From Hephaestia sp. MAHUQ-44 (lineage in GTDB: Bacteria > Pseudomonadota > Alphaproteobacteria > Sphingomonadales > Sphingomonadaceae), in contig NZ_JAMSLX010000001.1 in the NCBI RefSeq assembly GCF_023806085.1, forward strand, positions 1 to 64,000: DNA of 64,000 nt, in the 5' to 3' direction. The translations under genes and the position numbers were made by a program. Below the pieces are notes generated by a model. That model saw only the letters and a list, made by a program, of their open reading frames with translations. It did no database searches and had not been told where the DNA came from. Of the stretch, positions 52,074-61,818 are shown piece by piece (the stretch's first letter is position 1; each line of letters opens with the position of its first letter).

Positions 52074-54074
52074 TTGACCGACACCGCCACCACCGCGCGG
52101 CCTGCGCGCCCGCTCGCCGAACTCACGCTGCGCGGTATCCTGCTCGGCGGGATCATCACGCTGCTGTTCACCGCGGCGAACGTCTATCTCGGGCTCAAGG
52201 TCGGGCTCACCTTCGCCACCTCGATCCCCGCCGCGGTCATCTCGATGGCGATCCTTCGCGGGTTCAAGGATTCGACGATCCTCGAAAACAACATCGTCCA
52301 GACGGTCGCCTCGGCGGCAGGCACGCTGGCGGCGATCATCTTCGTGCTGCCCGGCCTGATCATGATCGGCTGGTGGCAAGGCTTTCCCTATTGGACGACC
52401 GCCGCGATCACCGGCACCGGCGGCATCCTCGGCGTGCTGTTCTCGGTGCCGCTGCGGCGCGCGCTCGTCGTCGATACCCCCTTGCCCTATCCCGAAGGCC
52501 GCGCGGCGGCCGAGGTGCTGCGCGTCGGCTCGGGCTCGCGCGCGGGCGCCGAGGAAAGCAGCAAGGGGCTCACCATCCTGATCTGGAACGGCGTCGCCTC
52601 GACGCTGTTCGCGATCCTCACCCAAACCCGCCTGCTCGTCGGTGAAGCCTCGGTCTGGTTCCGCGCCGGGCCGGGCGCGACCGGCATCGCCGGCAGCCTG
52701 TCGCTCGCCTTGATGGGGGTCGGCCATCTGGTCGGCATTTCGGTGGGCGCGGCGATGTTCCTCGGGCTCGTCGTCGGCTGGTGGGTGCTGCTGCCGTTCC
52801 TGACCGCCACAAACCCGCTTCCCGGCGGGGTCGAGACCTGGGCGGGGACGATCTTCTCGTCCGATGTGCGCTTTTTCGGCGCGGGCGTGATCGGCGTCGC
52901 GGCGGTGTGGACGCTGGTCAAGATCGCCGGCCCGGTCATCGGCGGCATCCGATCGGCGATGGCCGCCAGCCGCGCGCGCGACCATGGCGACACGCTGCCG
53001 CTCGAGGAACGCGATCTGCCGATCGGGATCGTGTTCGGCGGATCGCTCGCCATGATGCTGCCGATCGGCTGGCTGCTGTGGAGCGTACTCCAGGGCGGCA
53101 CGCTGACCGGATCGGCAGCGATCCTGATCCTCGGCGCGCTGCTGTTCGTGCTCGTGATCGGGCTGCTGATCGCGGCGGTGTGCGGCTATATGGCCGGGCT
53201 GATCGGCGCGTCGAACAGCCCTGTCTCGGGGATCGGCATCCTCTCGGTGGTCGCCGCCGCGCTGCTCTTGGTCGGGCTGTTCGGGCGCAATAACGACGTC
53301 ACCATGACGCAGGAACTGGTCGCCTATGCGCTGATCGTCACCGGCATCGTGTTCGGCGTCGCGACGATCTCGAACGACAACCTTCAGGATCTCAAGACCG
53401 GCCAGCTCGTCGGGGCGACACCGTGGAAGCAGCAGGTCGCGCTCGTCATCGGCGTGATCTTCGGCTCGCTCATCATCCCGCCGGTGCTCGATCTGCTCAA
53501 CACCGCGTTCGGGTTCGCCGGCGTCCCCGGTGCCGGGCCGGACGCGCTTCCCGCCCCGCAGGCAGCGCTGATCTCGGCGCTCGCCAAGGGCGTGCTCGGC
53601 GGCAGCCTCAACGCCGCGATGATCGGCTGGGGGGCGCTTGCCGGCGTGGGGTTCATCGTGCTCGACGAGGTGTTGGGTTTCCTAAAGAAACTGCGCCTGC
53701 CGCCGCTTGCGGTGGGGATGGGCATCTATCTGCCGATGAGCCTGATCCTGCCGACGGTGATCGGCGCGGTCGTCGGGCGGTTCTACGAACATTGGGCGGA
53801 CAAGCGCCCCAACCCCGATTTCGCGCGACGGATGGGCGTGCTCACCGCAACCGGGCTGATCGTCGGCGAATCGCTATGGGGCGTGGTGTTCGCCGGCATC
53901 GTCGCGGGCTCGGGTAGCGGCGCGGGCTCGGGCGGCGCTAAGCCGCTCGCGCTGGTGGGGGATGACTTCGCGCCGATCGCGCGCGTCGCCGGCATCTTGC
54001 TCTATTTCGCGCTCGCCTGGTTCCTCTACCGCCGCACGCGCGCGGCGGTCACATCGTCGCCAGCAGCGCACTGA
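52074..54074 (+). CDS. OPT-family oligopeptide transporter
   Basis: A 666-residue transporter with about 15 or 16 hydrophobic segments. The opening block (LTLRGILLGGIITLLFTAANVYLG, then KVGLTFATSIPAAVISMAIL) and the later NNIVQTVASAAGTLA, NLQDLKTGQLVGATPWKQQ and LPPLAVGMGIYLPM blocks define the bacterial OPT family. It would import oligopeptides or a metal-chelate substrate across the inner membrane. The chosen start is a TTG at 52074 with GGGGG upstream, matching family length; an in-frame ATG at 51957 would add 39 unrelated residues. The 3' end overlaps the GH130 gene by 26 bp. Confidence 0.88.
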   Translation: MTDTATTARPARPLAELTLRGILLGGIITLLFTAANVYLGLKVGLTFATSIPAAVISMAILRGFKDSTILENNIVQTVASAAGTLAAIIFVLPGLIMIGWWQGFPYWTTAAITGTGGILGVLFSVPLRRALVVDTPLPYPEGRAAAEVLRVGSGSRAGAEESSKGLTILIWNGVASTLFAILTQTRLLVGEASVWFRAGPGATGIAGSLSLALMGVGHLVGISVGAAMFLGLVVGWWVLLPFLTATNPLPGGVETWAGTIFSSDVRFFGAGVIGVAAVWTLVKIAGPVIGGIRSAMAASRARDHGDTLPLEERDLPIGIVFGGSLAMMLPIGWLLWSVLQGGTLTGSAAILILGALLFVLVIGLLIAAVCGYMAGLIGASNSPVSGIGILSVVAAALLLVGLFGRNNDVTMTQELVAYALIVTGIVFGVATISNDNLQDLKTGQLVGATPWKQQVALVIGVIFGSLIIPPVLDLLNTAFGFAGVPGAGPDALPAPQAALISALAKGVLGGSLNAAMIGWGALAGVGFIVLDEVLGFLKKLRLPPLAVGMGIYLPMSLILPTVIGAVVGRFYEHWADKRPNPDFARRMGVLTATGLIVGESLWGVVFAGIVAGSGSGAGSGGAKPLALVGDDFAPIARVAGILLYFALAWFLYRRTRAAVTSSPAAH

Positions 54075-55329
54075 CGGCGACGAAGGCGAACGCGATCGAG
54101 CTGTCGGCGACGCCGTAAGGGATGAAGATGTTATCCCCCTGGCGCAGCGCGCCGCAGCTATAGACGACGTTGGGGACATAGCCCTCGCGATCCTCGTCGG
54201 CGGCGGCGAGGATCGGCTCGCGCGTCCGCCCGATCACCTTGGAGGGGTCATGCTTGTCGAGCAGCACCGCGCCGATCGAATATTTGCGCATCGCGCCGAC
54301 GCCGTGGGTCAAGAGCAGCCAGCCCTCGTCAAGCTCGATCGGCGGCCCGCAATTGCCGATCTGGACGAGTTCCCACGGATATTCGGGCTTGAGCAGCAGC
54401 GTGCCTTCGTCCCAATGCGTCAATTGATTGGAGGTGATCAGGAACAGATTTTCGCCGTCCTGCCGCCCGATCATCATATATTGGCCGCCGATCTTGCGCG
54501 GGAACAGCGCCATCCCCTTGTTGCGCGCCGCACTGCCCGTCATCGGGACAAGATCGAACGCCCGGAAATCGCGCGTCCGCATCAGTTCGGACTGGATCAC
54601 CGAACCGTTATACGCGGTGTAGGTGCCAAGCCATTCGTAGCTGCCGTCGCCATGTTCGAAGCGCACCAGCCGCAGATCCTCGAGCCCCTTCGACTGGGCA
54701 TGGGTGATCGGGAAGATCACCGTGCCCGACAGCGTGGAATCGCGGTGGCGATGGACGGTGACGGCGCCTTGCGGCAGTTCGCCTTCATGGTCGGCCACGT
54801 CGGTCGCGGTGGCGAAGGGCGGCTCGGGCGCGAGCTTGAGCTTGCGGTCGTCGGTGATGATGCCTTCGCGAAACGCGATCGACGAAATATGCCCCTCGCC
54901 CACCGCGCGCATCGACATCAGGATGCGCAGACTGCCCGGCGGCATCCCCGATTGGTCGAAATGCGGCACCGCGCTCGGGTTCATCAGCGCGGCAGCGGCA
55001 TAACTGTATTCGTGGCAGAAATAGGCGCCGATCAGCTGCCGCTTCTCGTCGCTGATCGTGGCGCCATCGAGCCCGAGCGCCGCCTCGATCTCGTCATAGC
55101 GGGTCATGAACACGCGCCGCGTCTGCCAGTGGCGCGCCTCGAAATCCTTGAGCACCGCCTTCAATTGCGCGCGCGCTTCCTCGGGCCGCATCGCCAGCAC
55201 CGCCGCGACCATGCGCTCGACCCGCGCCGAGGCCGCGCCATTCTCTCCCCAGCCGATATGAAAGGGGCGCACCACGACGCGCGACGGATCGGCGTGCAGG
55301 CGCAGTGCGTGGTTGAACAACTCGAGCAC
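54049..55329 (-). CDS. GH130-family glycoside phosphorylase
   Basis: A 426-residue protein of the GH130 five-bladed beta-propeller family. It shows MTRYDEIE after a helical N-terminus, DLRLVRFEHGDGSYEWLGTYTAYNG, DLVPMTGSAARNKGMALFPRKI and GNCGPPIELDEGWLLLTHGVG, typical of beta-mannoside phosphorylases. Such enzymes split beta-linked mannosides with phosphate, giving mannose 1-phosphate. The GTG at 55329 is chosen because the longer ATG frame from 55443 would overlap the upstream gene and add a basic, unrelated leader. It is transcribed after the GT4 gene. Confidence 0.82.
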   Translation of the reverse strand: MLELFNHALRLHADPSRVVVRPFHIGWGENGAASARVERMVAAVLAMRPEEARAQLKAVLKDFEARHWQTRRVFMTRYDEIEAALGLDGATISDEKRQLIGAYFCHEYSYAAAALMNPSAVPHFDQSGMPPGSLRILMSMRAVGEGHISSIAFREGIITDDRKLKLAPEPPFATATDVADHEGELPQGAVTVHRHRDSTLSGTVIFPITHAQSKGLEDLRLVRFEHGDGSYEWLGTYTAYNGSVIQSELMRTRDFRAFDLVPMTGSAARNKGMALFPRKIGGQYMMIGRQDGENLFLITSNQLTHWDEGTLLLKPEYPWELVQIGNCGPPIELDEGWLLLTHGVGAMRKYSIGAVLLDKHDPSKVIGRTREPILAAADEDREGYVPNVVYSCGALRQGDNIFIPYGVADSSIAFAFVAVSALLATM

Positions 55330-55376
55330 AGGAGGCCCCCCGCGGCTGACTTCGGTACAAGCGCGACGCGAACGAA

Positions 55377-57662
55377 CTAGGCGACGGCGCGTTCCGGCTT
55401 TGCCACGGGTCCGGCCAGTTTTGAAAGGGCCGAAATCGCACATGAGGCGAGTTGAAGCGCCAGAATCGATTCAGCGCCCTGGTTTCGATTGATCCCGCCG
55501 GGCATCAACCCGTCGAAACAGCCACCATCCTGCGGCGAGGTCAGCGGCGTCCCGAGATCGTTGACGCCGAGGAACCAGCGATACGCCCGCCATGCCTCCT
55601 CGACCCAGCGCGGGTCATTGGTGGCGGCAAAAGCGACCGCGCAGGCATCGATCGTCGCCTGCGCTTCGAGCGGCTGCTGATCGAACGGCATCGGCTCGGC
55701 ATATTCGCGGCCGAAGCTTTCGGTGCCGACCGCGCGAAACCGGCCGTCGGGCGAGGTCTGCCGCGCGATGATCCAGCCGAGCGTATCGAGGCCGCACGCG
55801 ATCAGATCGTCACGCTCCAGCGCAACCCCGGCACGCAGCAACGCCTGAGGAAGCCGCGCATTGTCATAGGCGAGCACGATCTCGAACCATTGCCATTCGG
55901 GCCGCCGCGCGCTGCCAAGCAGCTTGAGGAAGCCATCGCCGAACTCGGCGAGCGTCCGCCGGGCGATCGCATGGTCGGGGCGGATATCGAGCATCGCCGC
56001 CGCGCCCAGCATCGCAAACGCCTCAGCGCGCGGGCTGCCGAGTTCGAACGCCAGCGCGGCGGTCTGATCGTAGAGCGAGCGGGCCCAATCGCGATGTTTC
56101 CCCATCTGCGCATCGCGTGCGACCATGCCAAGCGCCCACAAGGCGCGGCCGTTCGAATCCTCCGAGCCGGTTTCCTCGCACCAGGTGCGATCGAAATTCA
56201 TGAAATTGCGGAACCGCCCCGCATCGGCATTCCACGCATGCTGGACGAACGACGCGTAGATCGTCGTCCACCGATCGCGGACATCGTCGGCAAGATCCTC
56301 GATCTGCGTCATCAGGATCAGCGCGCGCGCATTATCGTCGATACAATAACCGTGGCGGCGATCGGGCACCGAATAGAGAGCATGCTGGAGCATCCCGGTG
56401 CCGTCGCTCATCCGTTCGACCGCGTCGAGATTGGGCGCGAGCAGCGTCAGCGCGTGGCGCGTCGGGGCCAGTCGGCGCGGCGTCGCGGCCACCGCGGCAT
56501 CGATCTGGTCGACCACCGCCTCGGCGACGCGCGGCCAGATCATCGTCCGGCCGCGGGCATAAGCGCGCTCGGAAAGGTGCCGGCGGCTGTCGTCATCGGA
56601 CAGCAAGCGGACGATTTCGCGCGCGAACCCCGCGCTGCTGCCGAAGTCGACGAGAACGCCATGATCGTCGGCGAGGATTTCGGTGGCGTGGACATAGGGC
56701 GTCGAGATCACCGCCTTGCCGACGCCGACCGCATAGGAAAGCGTGCCCGAGGTGATCTGCGCCGGATTGGTGTAAGGCGTGACGTAGAGATCGGCGGCCT
56801 GGAGATAGTCGATCAGTTCGTCCTGCTCGACGAACGCATCGATAAACGCAACGTTGTTTCCCACTCCAAGATCGTGCGCCAGCGCCTTCAGCCGGTCGCG
56901 ATACGCCTCGCCTTCGTGCGCGACGAGATTGGGATGCGTCGCGCCCAGCACGACGTACAGCAGATCGGGCACGTGCGCGACCGCGGCGGGCAGCGCCTCG
57001 ATCATCGTCTCGATCCCCTTGCTCGGGGCAAGCAGCCCGAAGGTCAGCACCACCTTGCGGCCGTCCCAGCCGAAACGCGCCTTGAAATCGTCGGGATCGG
57101 CGAACGGGTGATTGGGCACGCCGTGCGGGATCATCGCGATCGTCTTGGGCTCGGCATCATAGACGTGCTCGAGAATCTCACGCCCGCGTTCGGCCATCAC
57201 GATCACTCTCGACGAGCGCCGCAGCAGCGCATTCATCACCCGGCGTTCATCCTCGCTGGGGCGTTCGAGCACGGTATGGAGCGTGACGATCAGCGGCAGC
57301 GTGACCCGCTCCAGCAGCGCGAGCAGATAATCGCCCGCCACGCCGCCATAGATACCGTATTCGTGCTGGACCCATATTGCCTGCGCGCCGCTCTCCTCGA
57401 TCGCGCGCGCGGCGTCCGAATACGCGAGCCGATCGTCCTGCGGGATCGCGCGGATGACCTCGGGGGGGAAATCATAGGTGCCGCGATCGTCCATCGCGTA
57501 CACATCGACCTGAAGATCGGGAAAGCGTTCACGCAGCGCGTTGAACGTGTGAGTGGTGAAGGTCGCGAGTCCGCATTTGCGCGGCAGAAAATTGCCGATG
57601 AGGGCGATGTGGTCGACGTGGCCGATCCGCCGCCGATCATTCACAATCACCTCCATCGCCAA
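55377..57662 (-). CDS. GT4 glycosyltransferase fused to a C-terminal helical domain
   Basis: A 761-residue protein. Residues 10-390 are a GT-B glycosyltransferase of family 4: LPRKCGLATFTTH, HEYGIYGGVAGDYLL, FGLLAPSKGIETMIEALP, VTPYTNPAQITSGTLSYA and VISTPYVHATE, the EX7E-like end. Residues about 410-750 form an all-helical alpha/alpha-barrel-like domain (HGYCIDDNARALILM, NFDRTWCEETGSEDSNGRALW, ATIDACAVAF) like those of GH-type six-hairpin enzymes. The pairing with GH130 suggests synthesis or turnover of a mannose-containing oligosaccharide. Product and donor are unknown. Confidence 0.85.
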   Translation of the reverse strand: MAMEVIVNDRRRIGHVDHIALIGNFLPRKCGLATFTTHTFNALRERFPDLQVDVYAMDDRGTYDFPPEVIRAIPQDDRLAYSDAARAIEESGAQAIWVQHEYGIYGGVAGDYLLALLERVTLPLIVTLHTVLERPSEDERRVMNALLRRSSRVIVMAERGREILEHVYDAEPKTIAMIPHGVPNHPFADPDDFKARFGWDGRKVVLTFGLLAPSKGIETMIEALPAAVAHVPDLLYVVLGATHPNLVAHEGEAYRDRLKALAHDLGVGNNVAFIDAFVEQDELIDYLQAADLYVTPYTNPAQITSGTLSYAVGVGKAVISTPYVHATEILADDHGVLVDFGSSAGFAREIVRLLSDDDSRRHLSERAYARGRTMIWPRVAEAVVDQIDAAVAATPRRLAPTRHALTLLAPNLDAVERMSDGTGMLQHALYSVPDRRHGYCIDDNARALILMTQIEDLADDVRDRWTTIYASFVQHAWNADAGRFRNFMNFDRTWCEETGSEDSNGRALWALGMVARDAQMGKHRDWARSLYDQTAALAFELGSPRAEAFAMLGAAAMLDIRPDHAIARRTLAEFGDGFLKLLGSARRPEWQWFEIVLAYDNARLPQALLRAGVALERDDLIACGLDTLGWIIARQTSPDGRFRAVGTESFGREYAEPMPFDQQPLEAQATIDACAVAFAATNDPRWVEEAWRAYRWFLGVNDLGTPLTSPQDGGCFDGLMPGGINRNQGAESILALQLASCAISALSKLAGPVAKPERAVA

Positions 57663-57800
57663 TCCTTTCGCTTGCGCAATATCGCCCCTACGCCCGTACG
57701 ATCACCCCACACTCAACACTTTACGTCGAGTATGGTTGCATATTTTGTGCAGTGCAGCAAGAAAATTCGCGGCGGCCCGGGCCCTGGCCGCGCCGATCGG

Positions 57801-58247
57801 TCACCCGCGGCCGCGATACCCCGGCACATCCTGCGCGGGAATCCAGACGTCGGCAGGCGGCGCCCCGGTCTGCCAGAAAACGTCGATCGGAATACCCCCG
57901 CGCGGATACCAATAGCCGCCGATCCGCAGCCAGTGCGGCTTCATCTCGCGGGCCAGGCGATCGCCGATACCCACGGTGCAATCCTCGTGAAACGCCGCAT
58001 GGTTGCGGAAGCTGCCAAGGAACAGCTTGAGCGATTTCGATTCGACAATCGTCGCGTCGGGAACGTAATCGATCACCAGATGCGCGAAATCGGGCTGCGC
58101 GGTGACGGGGCACAGCGACGTGAATTCGGGCACGGCGAAGCGCACCAGATAGCGCTGCCCCGGCCGCGGGTTGGGGACGTAATCGAGCTGAGCGGCCTCG
58201 GGCGAGGCGGGCAGCGGGGCGGGCTTGCCGAGATGGGTCGTTTCCAT
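57801..58247 (-). CDS. queF: NADPH-dependent 7-cyano-7-deazaguanine reductase
   Basis: A 148-residue QueF of the short, YkvM-like type. The covalent-catalysis Cys46 ([11 protein letters not shown]), the acid Asp53 and the ESKSLKLF motif with Glu69, plus HEDC near 87-90, are all present. It reduces preQ0 to preQ1 in queuosine biosynthesis. The ATG at 58247 (METTHLGKP) is chosen because residues upstream in the frame are not family-like. It is divergent from sseA by about 80 bp. No other que gene is in the window. Confidence 0.93.
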   Translation of the reverse strand: METTHLGKPAPLPASPEAAQLDYVPNPRPGQRYLVRFAVPEFTSLCPVTAQPDFAHLVIDYVPDATIVESKSLKLFLGSFRNHAAFHEDCTVGIGDRLAREMKPHWLRIGGYWYPRGGIPIDVFWQTGAPPADVWIPAQDVPGYRGRG

Positions 58248-58326
58248 CTCCGCCCTATAGGCCGCCATCGCCCCGGTGAAAACGCCTCCGCTCGACGCCC
58301 GCGCCCGGCCGCGATAGGAAGGGTGG

Positions 58327-59166
58327 ATGGACGCGCTTGTCTCCACCGATTGGCTCGAGGCCGAACTGGGCGCGCCCAACCTGCGCGTGGTCGATGCCTC
58401 CTATTTCCTCCCCGACCATCGCCGCGATGCGCGGGCCGAGTTCGAGGCCGCGCACATTCCCGGCGCGGCTTTCCTCGATCTGGCGACGCTCGCCGATCCG
58501 GACAGTCCCCTGCCCTCGACGGTGCCGCCCGCAGCGTTCTTCGCCGATCGGATGCGCGCGCTGGCAATCGACGATGCCAGCCGGATCGTGCTCTACGACG
58601 ATTCGCCGCTCCGCTCGTCGGCCCGTGCGTGGTGGCTGATGCGGCTGTTCGGCAAGCGCGAGGTCGCGATCCTCGATGGCGGGCTCGCTGCGTGGCGCGC
58701 CGAAGGCCGCCCCCTCGAGACAGGCCCCTCGCCGATCGGCGAGGCGCGCTTCACGCCCCATGAGGATCGCGCCGACCTGCGCACGATCGACGATATGCGT
58801 GCCAATCTCGATCAGCGCACCGAGCAGGTGATCGATGCCCGCGCCCGCGCGCGGTTTCGCGGCGACGAGCCCGAACATCGCCCCGGCGTCGAGCCCGGCC
58901 ACATTCCCGGATCGCGCCACCTCCATTATGCGCGCCTGTTCGACGACGACGGCAAGTGGAAGCGCGGCCCCGAGTTGGCAGCCGAATTCCGCACCGCCGG
59001 GGTCGATCTCGACCAACCGATGGCTGCGACCTGCGGTTCGGGGATCACCGCCGCGGTGCTCGTGTTCGGCGCGCACCTGCTCGGGCGCCGCGCGGCGCTC
59101 TACGATGGATCATGGACCGAATGGGGCGGTGATCCCACCACCCCCAAAACGAAGGGAGACGCGTGA
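58327..59166 (+). CDS. sseA: 3-mercaptopyruvate sulfurtransferase
   Basis: A 279-residue two-domain rhodanese. The active-site loop is Cys236-Gly-Ser-Gly-Ile-Thr ([11 protein letters not shown]), the CGSGxT form that marks mercaptopyruvate sulfurtransferase rather than thiosulfate:cyanide sulfurtransferase. Domain 1 holds [10 protein letters not shown] and domain 2 holds [10 protein letters not shown]. It transfers sulfur from 3-mercaptopyruvate to thiol acceptors. The stop overlaps the next gene's start (GTGA), so it is coupled to metC and shares its sulfur-amino-acid context. Confidence 0.93.
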   Translation: MDALVSTDWLEAELGAPNLRVVDASYFLPDHRRDARAEFEAAHIPGAAFLDLATLADPDSPLPSTVPPAAFFADRMRALAIDDASRIVLYDDSPLRSSARAWWLMRLFGKREVAILDGGLAAWRAEGRPLETGPSPIGEARFTPHEDRADLRTIDDMRANLDQRTEQVIDARARARFRGDEPEHRPGVEPGHIPGSRHLHYARLFDDDGKWKRGPELAAEFRTAGVDLDQPMAATCGSGITAAVLVFGAHLLGRRAALYDGSWTEWGGDPTTPKTKGDA

Positions 59167-60347
59167 GCAAGCGCGACGGTATCGGGGCAGGCACGCGGCT
59201 CGTGACGGCGGGGCGGCGCGCGGAATGGACGCAAGGCATCGTCAATCCGCCGGTGTGGCGGGCGTCGACGATCCTGTACGATTCGATCGCCGACATGCGC
59301 GCGACCGGGGGCGACACCCACCACCGGCTCTATTACGGTCGCCGCGGCACGCCCACGCAATGGGCGCTCGCCGACGCGCTGACCGAGCTTGAACCCGGCG
59401 CCGAAGGCACCTTCCTCTACTGCTCGGGGGTCGCCGCGATCGCGGCGGCGCTGCTGTCGGTGCTCTCGCCCGGTGACGAATTGCTGCTCGTCGACAGCGC
59501 CTATGAACCGACGCGCGCGATGGCCAGGGGGCTGCTCGCACGGTTCGGCATCACCACGCGCTTCTACGATCCGCTGGTAGGCGCTGGGATCGCCGGGCTG
59601 ATCGGTGACAGGACGCGCGCGATCCTGATGGAATCGCCGGGCAGCCTGACCTTCGAGGTGCAGGACGTGCCCGCGATCGTCGCCGCCGCCAAGGCGCGCG
59701 GGGTGACGACGCTGATCGACAATACCTGGGCGACCCCATTGTTCTTCCCGGCGATCGCCGCCGGGGTCGATCTCTCGATTCTCGCCTGCACCAAATATGT
59801 CGTCGGCCATTCGGACGTGATGATGGGCTCGGTCACCGCCGGGCCGGGCCATTTCGCCAAACTTCGCCAGACCAGCTTCGAACTGGGTCAGGTCGCCGCG
59901 CCCGACGATTGCTGGCTCGGCTCGCGCGGGCTTCGGACGATGGGGGTCCGCCTCAGGCATCACGAACAGAGCGCGCTGGAGATCGCGCGCTGGCTCGACG
60001 CGCGCGACGAGGTTGGCGCCGTGCTCCACCCCGCGCTGCCCTCATGCCCCGGACACGAGAATTTCGTGCGCGACTTCAAGGGATCGTCGGGGCTGTTCGC
60101 GTTCGTCCTCAACAACGCCGACGAGGCGAGCCGCGCGGCCTTTATCGACGCGCTCGACCTGTTCGGGATCGGCTATAGCTGGGGTGGCTTCGAAAGTCTC
60201 GCGACCCCGGCAGATCCGCATCGCGCGCTCGGCGAGCGTGACTGGGGCGGCGCGATCGTGCGGTTCCAGATCGGGCTCGAGGACACCGCCGATCTGATCG
60301 CCGATATCGATCAGGCGCTGGCCGCGTTCCGGGATGCCCGGGGGTGA
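59163..60347 (+). CDS. metC: Cystathionine beta-lyase
   Basis: A 394-residue PLP enzyme of the Cys/Met metabolism family. The Schiff-base Lys211 lies in ACTKYVVGHSDVMMG. YYGRRGTPTQ binds the phosphate of the neighbouring subunit, and SGVAAIAAALLS and DNTWATPLFF are conserved. The lack of a gamma-synthase-type substrate loop and the GYSWGGFESL block favour beta-lyase, which makes homocysteine, pyruvate and ammonia from cystathionine. The start is a GTG overlapping the sseA stop, and the end overlaps the mscS start, again as GTGA. Confidence 0.9.
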   Translation: MSKRDGIGAGTRLVTAGRRAEWTQGIVNPPVWRASTILYDSIADMRATGGDTHHRLYYGRRGTPTQWALADALTELEPGAEGTFLYCSGVAAIAAALLSVLSPGDELLLVDSAYEPTRAMARGLLARFGITTRFYDPLVGAGIAGLIGDRTRAILMESPGSLTFEVQDVPAIVAAAKARGVTTLIDNTWATPLFFPAIAAGVDLSILACTKYVVGHSDVMMGSVTAGPGHFAKLRQTSFELGQVAAPDDCWLGSRGLRTMGVRLRHHEQSALEIARWLDARDEVGAVLHPALPSCPGHENFVRDFKGSSGLFAFVLNNADEASRAAFIDALDLFGIGYSWGGFESLATPADPHRALGERDWGGAIVRFQIGLEDTADLIADIDQALAAFRDARG

Positions 60348-61639
60348 ACGGGCTCAACCGCTGGCTCGCCGAAAACGCTATCGTCGTGCCAACCGGCCCG
60401 GTGCTGACCGAGGCCGCAGTCGCGCTGGGGATCGTGCTGATTTGCCTCGCGCTCGGCTACGCCGCCGGGCGCGCGCTGGGCCCGCGGGTCGCTCAATTCT
60501 GGACGCGCCGGGTGGGTGGTCATGCCGAGGGGCTCGGGCCCCGCATGGGCCTCATCATCCGCCATCTGGTCGCGTTCCTGTTGCTGTCGATCGTGTTCCG
60601 ATCGCAGCACGAATGGCAAACGCCGGCGAGTATCGTGTTCGGCCTCGCGCTCGGCTACACCGCCGCGCTTGCCGCGGTGCAGGTCTTGCGCGGGCTCAAT
60701 CTGCCGCGCTGGATGTCGTGGCTGATCGCCGGGGTGCTGTTCGTCGCGCTGCTGAGCAACGCCGTCGGCGGCCTCGACAAGATCACCGAGACGCTCGACA
60801 TGATCGGGTTCAATCTCGGCAAGCACCGCTTCTCGCTGATGGCGCTGGTCACGATCCTCGTGACGTTCGTCGCACTGTTCGCCGCCTTCCGCCTGATCAA
60901 CCGCGTGCTCAGCCATACGATCGGCCAGGCGCGGTCGCTCGATCCGACGCAGAAACTGCTCGCGCAGAAGCTCGCCGCGATCGCGGTGATCGTCGTCGCC
61001 TTCTTCTTCGGAATCGATCTGCTTGGGCTCGATCTCACCACCTTCGCGGTATTTTCGGGCGCGTTCGGCCTTGCGGTCGGCTTCGGGTTGCAGAAAACGA
61101 TCGGCAATCTGATCGCGGGCATCATCCTGCTGATGGACCGATCGATCAAACCCGGCGACATCATCGTCGTCGGCGACAGCTTCGGCTGGGTCAACAAGAT
61201 CGGGGTGCGCGCGGTCTCGGTGCTGACACGCGACGGCAAGGAACATCTGATTCCAAACGAGAATCTGATGACGCAGGAAGTCGAGAACTGGTCCTATTCG
61301 GATCGTAACGTGCGCGTGCGCATTCCGGTGCGGGTTTCGTACAAATCCGATCTCGAACTGGCACAAGCGCTGATGATGCGCGCCGCGGTCGAAAGCCCGC
61401 GCACGCTCGACAGCCCCAAGCCCACCGTCCGGCTGACCGCATTTGCCGACAGCGCCGTCGAGCACGACATTCTGGTGTGGATCTCCGACCCCGAAGGCGG
61501 GGTCGGCAGCGTGCATTCGGATGTCCTCATCCGGCTGTGGCAATTGTTCAAGGAGCACGGGATCGAGATCCCGCTCGCACAGCGCGACATCCACCTCCAC
61601 CACGCCACCGCCACGGAAAAGGCAAGCGACGACGCCTGA
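60344..61639 (+). CDS. MscS-family mechanosensitive channel
   Basis: A 431-residue channel with several N-terminal membrane helices (about residues 22-200). The pore helix has the Gly/Ala pattern FSGAFGLAVGFGLQKTIGNLIAGI (about 237-260), followed by the MscS beta domain (DIIVVGDSFGWVNKIGVR; LIPNENLMTQEVENWS) and a C-terminal alpha/beta domain. It is larger than E. coli MscS because of extra helices before the core. It would release solutes on hypo-osmotic shock. The GTG start overlaps the metC stop; the functional link with sulfur metabolism is not obvious. Confidence 0.92.
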   Translation: MNGLNRWLAENAIVVPTGPVLTEAAVALGIVLICLALGYAAGRALGPRVAQFWTRRVGGHAEGLGPRMGLIIRHLVAFLLLSIVFRSQHEWQTPASIVFGLALGYTAALAAVQVLRGLNLPRWMSWLIAGVLFVALLSNAVGGLDKITETLDMIGFNLGKHRFSLMALVTILVTFVALFAAFRLINRVLSHTIGQARSLDPTQKLLAQKLAAIAVIVVAFFFGIDLLGLDLTTFAVFSGAFGLAVGFGLQKTIGNLIAGIILLMDRSIKPGDIIVVGDSFGWVNKIGVRAVSVLTRDGKEHLIPNENLMTQEVENWSYSDRNVRVRIPVRVSYKSDLELAQALMMRAAVESPRTLDSPKPTVRLTAFADSAVEHDILVWISDPEGGVGSVHSDVLIRLWQLFKEHGIEIPLAQRDIHLHHATATEKASDDA

Positions 61640-61643
61640 TCCG

Positions 61644-61661
61644 TGTTGCGCCCGCGCAACA
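61644..61661 (+). terminator. Hairpin after the mscS-type gene
   Basis: TGTTGCGC (61644-61651) and GCGCAACA (61654-61661) form a perfect 8-bp stem with a CC loop, five bases after the stop. No U-run follows directly. It is a probable 3' end structure of the sseA-metC-mscS transcript. Confidence 0.5.
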
Positions 61662-61818
61662 GGCCCGCCCCGAACGATCGCCCGACACGCCATTTTTTGT
61701 TGTGCGATGCAGCAAGTTCGGGCACTTTCCCGATGCCGGTCGAACGGGGCGCAATGAGACGCCGCACGGCAGGCGCAGGCGGGAACATCGGCTTTCTTCA
61801 ATCAAGGACAGGAAAACG

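Noticed and set aside
55452-58763. An 1103-codon open frame on the plus strand
   Set aside because: It runs antisense through the GT4 gene and queF and then out of frame into sseA. The product is Arg/His/Asp-rich with no recognisable domain.
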